Of a stretch of 64,000 bases of DNA, positions 56,935 to 64,000 are shown piece by piece. Every line of letters begins with the position of its first letter. The stretch's first letter is position 1. The DNA comes from Diatrype stigma (Eukaryota; Ascomycota; Sordariomycetes; Xylariales; Diatrypaceae). The position numbers and the translations under genes were made by a program. The notes under the pieces were generated by a model, which saw nothing but the letters and a program-made list of their open reading frames with translations, searched no databases and was not told the origin of the DNA. The stretch lies in contig JAKJXP020000065.1 of the NCBI GenBank assembly GCA_022225965.2, forward strand, positions 194,660 to 258,659, read 5' to 3'.

Positions 56935-59340
56935 GATCGCAGAGGCAGAGCTTGATTACAAAGTTCGCTAGATTCCACCGGGTCTAGGATGGGTTCAGGA
57001 AGACCGTGATTGTGTTTGGTCGTAATGAATGTTGCTATGGCTGTGTTATCGAAGAGACGTTGACTCTACAAGTAATGACTTGAAGTTCATGCGATCGGCA
57101 GAGAGGCGCATCCCCCCCTTGCATGACATGAAATGTCTGGCTTGTGATTTGCTATCAATAGTAACTATGTTGGCTGTTGGTTAGGTAACATACATGCGCA
57201 CATGCATGCGCGTTTGATGTTATAGCAATCCTAGCATCTTTGACGTAACCTAGCCCCTTCTCATGCGACCTGCTCGGTGCAAATCGACGCCATCGCGACG
57301 ACTGCAGTACTCTATATATATTGGAACATAGAGCTTGGGTATACTTCCTGGGAATTGGCGAGCACAGTCCCGTGAGGGCTTTACAGACTGACGAGGGCTG
57401 GGTTTAGTTGTATGACAAGCTAAAGGAGTGATGGGTGTATGATATCCAACGATGTTATAGCGGGCCGATGGGGAACGCACTCGACTAACCAATACAGGTC
57501 TCATGCATAGCCCCCCAGCGTCTAATTACAAGTTACAACCGCCTTGCGCCTGTTAGAGCCAACAGCGTTGACATGCTTGCATGATTATCTAGTATAATAA
57601 TCCTTTGGGGGGCGGCAAAGGAAAGGCTCACTGATGTGTAGGCCACATGTCGTTTTCTGAAGAATGAGTACAACGCGATTCAAAAAACAATCCATTGTCA
57701 TATTGGAGTAAATGAATTGATCCCTAATGAGTCTAAAGAGCGGGAGACATCTATTTACTATATATAGAGTAATGTGTGCCAAGCCACTAGATGCCGATCA
57801 CCTCGTTATGTAATCCAAGCTCTCCTATTGTAGCCCCTAATTGTATCGCGACACTACAGACAGCATATCAGATGATGCCAAAAAGATATTTCTTCTCTGC
57901 CCAATCCCAGTGTATCTTACTCTATACTGCTACGTTCTTGTTGTTAGCAAGCCCCCTAAGCGCCGTTCATCAACCTGGTGCAAGTCTCAGGGGTAGACCC
58001 ACCCCTATAAGCTACTGGTGGCTGCTGACAACTAGTAATGGCACTGTAACCCTAGTCCTTCGAGACAACAGGGAGCGGCAAGGCTATGAAGCTTTGCCGT
58101 AACAACCAAAGATGAGTCTACGGACTGCCGCGAAACTTGGTGCATATGCTGTCAAAGAATGGCGGCAGCGGCGGCATGATCTGATCTGAGAATAAGATGC
58201 CACACTCGCATTGGCTCGCCTTCAAACAGGCCGTGTTTGGGCTTGTAATATATAAATAGTGTGTGTGCTCCGTGTTGTATTCCTTGGAACATTCGCGGTG
58301 CTATTGAGTACTTCCAAGAAGCTCATTAAGCTCGTGACGATCACTTCTGGAACCCGGATCCTTACCTGGTTCATTGTAGCTCTAAGATGCTTCGACATAT
58401 CATGTTAGACCAAAAGAGCTTCATGGTACAGCTATAAATCTAGCTCTTCTCCCCCAAATGCGGGCTATTTATATACACAAGTGGGCAAGTTCGCGCATGC
58501 CGCAAGTATTTCCGAACTTCGATCAGACTCTTCTGGCCCCGGCCCAGGGCTCGGCCCCCACGAGACTCCAACCCCCTCGCGTAACCAAGCCGTACCCATA
58601 AGCACATACCCATGCCGTTACAATAGCTTATCCTCTCTTATTGTTATATGTTCAGGATACTATGGCCTACTTTTCCGTGAGAGGATGGACCTTTCACAAC
58701 CCGATATATACTCGACTTACAGAATCACTGGAATCAGTTGATAGATATAGACCCAAGGACTAGATGAAAATATCGTATTAAAGGAACTTTAAAGGCCACT
58801 CAGTCAGATATTTCCATATACAAAGATGAAACAACCCGACAACCTCACAACCTGCACTGCCGCATGTTTCTACACAGGAGGGAAGACCTTGGCAGGTTGC
58901 ACTGCGGCCCGTCGCGCTGAAGATATACTGGCCATGACCAAACGAACCGGCTGGGTTCCCTGTTTCCACCGTGAGGGTGGTGGTAGGTGGTACAGTGGTG
59001 ATAGGCAAGTAGCGGTGCTAGTTAGGATAGGGATCTGTGTCATTGAACATTTCGATGTTACATAATACTCAGAAGCCAAGCTGTGCTGAAGGTGGGCAAG
59101 GCAGACTTGCCTGTTTCATGTAAGATTGGAGGCACCGATTATACGAAGCATGGATGGACCTATAACTTCCAACTTCAATCACATAAATAGCATGGAAATC
59201 TACCTAGTCTGGCAGAACCCTCTTTCCAGTGCCCCCTAACCTAACGGGTTCATTCTCACGATATACGAACAACACTCGCTTCAGGCCGCTTGGTTGTGAC
59301 TATTCAGTGAATACGCCCTGTAAAGCATCAATTCTTCTAA
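56935..59340. other. Intergenic region, P450 promoter and unknown DNA
   Basis: The 2.4 kb upstream of the P450. Frames at 57250-57504, 57585-57782 and 58778-59008 (minus) and 57791-58102 and 58481-58741 (plus) were considered; none has domain, start or splice support. The minus frame at 58778-59008 encodes a short Cys-containing segment (TCQGLPSCVETCGSAGCE) that could be an exon of a small secreted protein, but no partner exon was found. Confidence 0.4.
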
Positions 59341-60293
59341 ATGAACCATTCCAGGGAGTCCGGCATCGTGGTGCCGACACAGGAGCTACAAGAGGTTGGG
59401 AATTACCAGCGAGACGGAAGTTCTGCGCCTTTCAAGCGGATGCGATCGAACCATCGTCGGGGAAGACTATACAGGATGTGCCTCAGGTTCTTCAGTCTTG
59501 CAGTCTGTGCCATTATTCTCTTCTTGTCTCTCAGAAACATTCATGAACACCCCCACGGATATTATTACGCACAGGCCTCAATTTATTGCATGGCATATGT
59601 AAGCCGCTCCTGAGGCGACACCTGTAAGACTGAAAGCTAAGCTAGATGGATTAGGCAGGGACTGCTATCTTGTGGGATATTACCGATATTATTATTATAT
59701 ACGCCCGGAAGCGTGTAACCAGTATCGCTCTGTTATCGGTACATATTGTGCTCGAACTCGCACTCTGGAGTGCTGGAGGTAGTGCGAGCATCTTTTTCAT
59801 AATCACTAGCAACACGTACTATAGGAGCTCCCTATATTGGCATCCTATTCCGAAGGAAAATCACCCATATAACGCTTGGTTGGCTTTCGTATCAATCTTG
59901 ACGCAAGTATCTTGAGATGTTACAAAGCCCTGTCACTAAGCTAATGTGTTTCGCAGACTCATTCGCATTATCTTCTTTGTGCTGGCATGTATAGAGACCC
60001 ATAGAAATAACAGAAAGGCACAAATTGAGCGAGTCTCAGAAGCTGTTGAGCGAGTCTTGGAAGCTTCACGCCAGAGTGGAGTTGATGTCAACACGAGTAA
60101 CGCCAAAGAATTCGCTCGTAACGCACTTTCCAGTCGCCAACCTTATCCTTTAGAACGACATAATGGGCAGCAATGGCCCATTCAGGAGCTGCAAGCAGCT
60201 CCGCCACCGCCGTGGGAATTACCCAACGACCCAGCTTATACACCGGAGATGGCGGGAGACAGACCATTGCCTGTTGAGATGGCAACCAACTAA
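59341..60293 (+). CDS. Putative four-TM membrane protein, possibly frameshifted
   Basis: Exons 59341-59598 and 59655-59906 join in phase and encode a polar N-terminus, then three hydrophobic segments: FFSLAVCAIILFLSL, then AGTAILWDITDIIIIYA, then SIALLSVHIVLELALW. A fourth (LIRIIFFVLACIETHR) opens the segment after an acceptor at 59956, followed by a charged, Pro-rich tail ending at 60293. This matches the four-helix layout of uncharacterised fungal integral membrane proteins. The natural donor (59907, after ILTQ) and the acceptor are one base out of phase. A weaker donor at 59816 restores frame but removes the loop before helix 4. So the gene is either spliced unusually, carries a one-base lesion, or has a sequence error. 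Role unknown. Confidence 0.5.
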
Positions 60294-60934
60294 AATAACA
60301 GTACTTGACATCGTTTGGTCTCTAGTAGCAATATCGGGGCGACAGGGCCAGGGTCGTTCGTATTATATGACTGTATTTTATACCGTGGATTTAGGATTGT
60401 ATACCGCGTGTCTTATCCGCAGAAGCGTGAGGGGTGTCTCAAAAGGACGACGATGACGTTTCGGCGAAAGTTCCTTCATGTGCGCTTTTTCTTTACTTTT
60501 AAAATAAACGTTGCATCTTTACTAGAGGCGTATAGTGAAGGTAGAGTGAGCAATCTGCTGTCGCTTGTAGAGATAATAGATTATTACTACCAGGCTAAGC
60601 TAAGTCATCCGCCACCACCCCCCTTCACCCCCTCTCCTCCCCCATTCGCGGCCCTGAGTCAGTTTCTATCACTTCAGGATTTATGGTAGCAACATATGGT
60701 ATCCGCTGGGATTAAGCCATTCTCCACCGTCCACCTGGACGTCCTGGTCCTATTTATTCGTAACTGGCCGGCGCTATTGTCCATGTGAGTTTGGTAGCCG
60801 TGTCGAATGGCTGGCCTGAGAGGACTGGGATCGGTTTCATGTACTTTGGTGCCCGGAATGATAGAACCGCTGCTAGGGAGGGGTGAGGGAAGAACTAGAA
60901 TAATTGTCGAGCCCACAGGAACTCCTCTAGCCAC
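60294..60934. other. Intergenic region with dispersed repeat copy
   Basis: Lies between the four-TM gene and the stop codon of the tentative minus-strand gene. It includes a pyrimidine-rich tract (60608-60650) and repeat copy B. No gene is supported. Confidence 0.45.
60844..60932 (+). repeat. Dispersed repeat copy B (shared with 37.45 kb)
   Basis: Begins CTTTGGTGCCCGGAATGATA and matches 37446-37536 at most positions of the first 31 bp and again at the end (CTCTAGCC). It lacks the 22-bp duplication present in copy A. Confidence 0.55.
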
Positions 60935-62164
60935 CTAGTACATCCCCGGACAATCTGCGACCGACACTAACAATGGCCGGATCTTGGAAGGCAGGCTTGA
61001 GTGCGAGTAAGTGTCGGTCGCCGGATCTTGAAACGTCGTCTTGGGTGTGATTGATACGGCTGAGGCCGGAACTGGCGCCTGAACTGAAGCTGCAGATGGA
61101 ACTGCTGCTGCAGATACGAACTGGTCGTTTAATACTTGAAGGCCCCCAAAGTGGCAGCGTTTACCGGTCGCTATGGACTTCGTCCAAATGCTGTTGGCGC
61201 TTGCTGGATGGTGCTCCAGTTGAAGCTCTGGTGCCGTTTCTATTCCAAGCGGCGGAATGGTGAGGATCTCCCGCAGGGAGACTATCGCCAAATTTGCCGT
61301 CTTAACCGTGAGATGCGCAAGTGGCCTTTCGCCAGTAAGTGATGGGGTGGGAGGGGGTGCAGTGCCTGGAGCCTGGTGAACTTGAGAGCGATGTTGTAGC
61401 TCTTGTTGGCATAGTATACTCTGACTTTAGAAGAAGCTGAAGCAGTGATGAATGCACCAAAACCTGATAAGCAAGAGATTGAGAAAGAGGAGGCGCGTGT
61501 CGCGCTCGGATTTTGTTAATATATAGACACTAGAGCAAGTGCAAGTGAAACGCATTAAATGTCTCTGCGATCGTTCTGTCCTCAGCCTGTTCTCCAGCAA
61601 ACGACAGCTAACTGTAGTCAGGAGCAGGTGGAGTATTAATCCCGTAGCAATCTCGTGCTTCATTGAGTGGTGGATGATGTTGTGGCTGTAGGAAGGAATG
61701 TGATCAGCATACGTAGGATAAGGATCCGGCTGGCGTTGGAGTATTTTCAAGGCGATGGTGTTGAGGGGGGTGGAGTTGATGATAACCACCCGAACCTGTA
61801 ATAAGCACTCTATGACAGCAGGTTAGTTACATGATAATACCCTCTAGATTTCCCAGGTAGGTACATACCCAGTTCCTTTGAAGGTGTGAGCTTACTTGCT
61901 CACTCACGATTAAAGCATTCCTGGAGGTATCCAATGGGAACCACCGTCCAAATTTATAGTAGGCACCCTGTAACATTGCATATTAGTTACGTTACGATAT
62001 CCGTACACTGTCCCAACTTACCCAGTTGCTCTGGTTAGTGCGACGGTCCCTGTTCGCTTTATCTTCCTGGTCCAGTTAGCACATAAACCTTCTTGAAATT
62101 TTCCGGGGATGAATGTATTTACCTGGGTGCCTTGCCGAGTCTTCTCGGGCCCATGTCGGCCCAT
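60935..62164 (-). CDS. Tentative five-exon gene of unknown function (about 271 aa)
   Basis: Proposed exons (minus): 62164-62123, 62066-62022, 61967-61908, 61795-61613 and 61420-60935, all phase 0. Support: donors GTAAAT, GTAAGT and GTGAGT, acceptors ending in CAG with CTAAC or CTAAT before them for the first three introns, and coding-like C/G third positions, notably in exon 4 (VIINSTPLNTIALKILQRQP) and exon 3 (GAYYKFGRWFPLDTSRNALI). The last intron is weaker (GTTAGC donor); without it translation would end at 61427 and give about 171 aa. The start codon is also uncertain, because the frame stays open upstream to about 62425. No domain is recognised; the last exon is Ala/Pro/Ser-rich. Likely a lineage-specific protein. 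Confidence 0.42.
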
Positions 62165-64000
62165 CTGCCCAGAGACACCATCGTCATCAGCTCTCTTGCA
62201 TATAGGAGAAGAAAGCGAGGGAAGACGCCCATCACAACCACTCCCTGCATCACGTAACCGCCAAAGCGTAAGAGCTAGTAAAGCATGGGAGCTATCAAAG
62301 CGTGGGAGTTGGTTAGATGCTGGGAGGAATTGTGATGAACATCGTCTCTCGCCTTCCTCTCCTATATGTCGAAGCTGATGCCGATGAAGACCGATACAGT
62401 TGCTGCTGGTAACGAGTAAGAGCAATCGATTAAGCCCCCTTTTTCGTACTTCTCACATGCAGCATCATCTTAAACAGTCGACCTCAAATGACTCAGAATT
62501 CCAAACAGACTTTTCGTTGAGACGACCTGCGCCAACTTCTGGTTTACGGCCCATATATATCGTAATTCAGCCGAGGAAGGGTTGGTTTTGGGACGGCCCA
62601 TTGGGAGCATAGGTGTTTCTAGTACTAGGTCTAATGCGCCATCCCTACCCATACCCTTATCCGGTAGTCTCAGGGAGCCCCTTTAATGCTTCCCTGGTTA
62701 GTGCCACCAAGTGACAAGTGCTGGTTGGCGAGGGGCCTCGCATGGCTTGGCTTGTTGGGAAAATCTAGAACAATGACAGTACTCGAACCCACCATAGGTC
62801 GGTGATTCTGGTTACTATCGTCAGAACAATGACAAGTACATGGGCAGTAGTAGTAGGAACATCCAGTAACCCTTGTGGGATCAATTGCTCGTTGTACTGT
62901 GATGTTTTCCGTGTGTTGGCTGCCCCAGTGCTTCGGGTTTGAGAAGCTTCGTTGCGGCCACGCCAGCCATGCGGCTTGAACTCTGCGTCGCTGTCATCAC
63001 CCACCTTGGTTGCCTACTTTGGTGGCATGGTGGTTTGGTAGAGCGCCTCATACTCCCAACTGCCGCTGCCCCTACTGTTCTCAGGGTCAGGTCCAGGGGT
63101 GACAGTAGGAGCAGCAGCCAGCCCATGGCTGAAGGCAAATGTGTTTACCCAGTAGAAAGCTAGCCACCGTTTCAGATCCGTATTCCACTGTTTGCAAACA
63201 AGCTATTGCACTAGCACCCTAGCGCAGAGTATTTAGCCTAGAGCAGCAGAAGCTGATTTCCTTCAGCTTCAACAACCTTCATCAATACAGCTTCCTTTTT
63301 CCGCATTGCAGTGCCCGTCCATCACAAGCACCCCCGGGGTGGGGGCGCGCACGCTCCAGCTAATAGCCCCATTCGCCCCTGAGGAGAAAAGGTTTGTTGG
63401 TGTTGGTATGGTGGGCCAACTAAGGATTATGGATGCTAACTAATTGAAATAGGAATGTTGCCATGTAGTATTGCGTCGAGCACTATTGGTGTAGCAAGTT
63501 TAGAAAGCAACTTAAGGAGAGTGAGTAGTCATGGGGTGTATTGGTGAGGCTATTCTAGATAAGCCGCAATGATAGTGTGAAGTCCCTTGAATTCAATATC
63601 GGCTGGATGACGATAGGGGGTCTCTAGAGACACAATAGAAAGCAACAGCGAGGTCGAGTGTCCATATGAAGCAATATGGAAGTCGAGTGCAAATAGAAAG
63701 GAACCAGGGTGTTAAGCAACGCAACCTGTGCAACGTGATGTCCACCATTTGGTGTCCACCACCCTTTGCAATCCATCCATTCGGGATTTTTCGAAATTGC
63801 GCAACCTGCAACGCAATCCACGATAACTTCCCTTGGTTGCGCAACTAGTGGCAGGTTGCAGTGGCTGATAATTGTGGCTAATATATACCGCCACACCAAG
63901 GATTATAGGGGCTAGTAAGGGCCAAAGTGGAGGCCAGGGGGGGGGGGGGTTGCTGTTAGGAAAGGGGGTGTCAGGTATGGGTCGAAACCTTCCATTAGGC
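62165..64000. other. Right-edge region, no supported gene
   Basis: Frames at 62765-63004 and 62881-63138 (minus) overlap in different frames. The second begins with a signal-peptide-like stretch (MGWLLLLLSPLDLTLRTVG), but neither has splice or domain support. A G tract lies at about 63937-63949. Near 63799-63865 the word GCAACCTGC and its complement GCAGGTTGC could form a small hairpin. Confidence 0.4.

Noticed and set aside
58778..59008. Minus-strand frame with Cys-rich segment, possible small secreted protein
   Set aside because: Start lacks a signal peptide and no upstream exon with matching phase could be found.
62765..63138. Two overlapping minus-strand frames, one with a signal-peptide-like start
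   Set aside because: They lie in different frames over the same DNA, and neither has convincing splice sites or a recognisable domain.

Overview
The window is nuclear DNA of a filamentous ascomycete (Pezizomycotina, most likely Sordariomycetes). This rests on short spliceosomal introns (56-160 nt) with GT..AG ends and CTAAC-type branch sites, on conserved fungal families (Zn2Cys6 regulator, Sfh1, Jac1, Dpb4-like histone fold, bHLH regulator), and on AT-rich tracts whose decay is of the C-to-T/G-to-A type left by repeat-induced point mutation (RIP). I could not run any search, so family names rest on motifs and on translated, spliced models whose exon phases I checked by hand.

Layout. 1-790: AT-rich RIP-type relic. 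1609-3500: small LTR element (195/196-bp LTRs, TAAC target duplication, polypurine tract, gag-like zinc finger), too short to be autonomous. 4107-14156: housekeeping and regulatory block with a Zn2Cys6 transcription factor (+), the Fe-S co-chaperone Jac1 (-) and a large F-box protein (-). 16887-18758: Sfh1/SNF5 chromatin-remodelling subunit (+). 18759-31375: a 12.6-kb stretch of ordinary base composition with many simple repeats and no gene I can support. 31376-32200: single-pass membrane protein (+). 34581-35838: Dpb4/POLE3-type histone-fold protein (+). 39718-41312: bHLH transcription factor (+). 42461-45349: HerA/FtsK-like P-loop ATPase with a repetitive acidic tail (+). 46616-48653: DHA2-type MFS transporter (-). 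49039-54727: complete but RIP-destroyed Ty3/Gypsy retrotransposon (-). 54948-56934: intact 8-exon cytochrome P450 (-). 59341-60293: probable four-TM membrane protein, perhaps broken. 60935-62164: a tentative five-exon gene of unknown function (-). The last 1.8 kb has nothing I can support.

How the parts relate. The genes up to 45 kb are mostly unrelated core functions: transcription, SCF ubiquitination, Fe-S biogenesis, chromatin and replication. The MFS transporter and the P450 point the same way and are separated only by the inserted retrotransposon, so before insertion they were close neighbours; an oxidase plus an exporter is a common accessory-metabolism pairing, but no backbone enzyme is visible here. 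The right third (45-64 kb) looks accessory: transposon, lone P450, lineage-specific small genes and decayed dispersed repeats.
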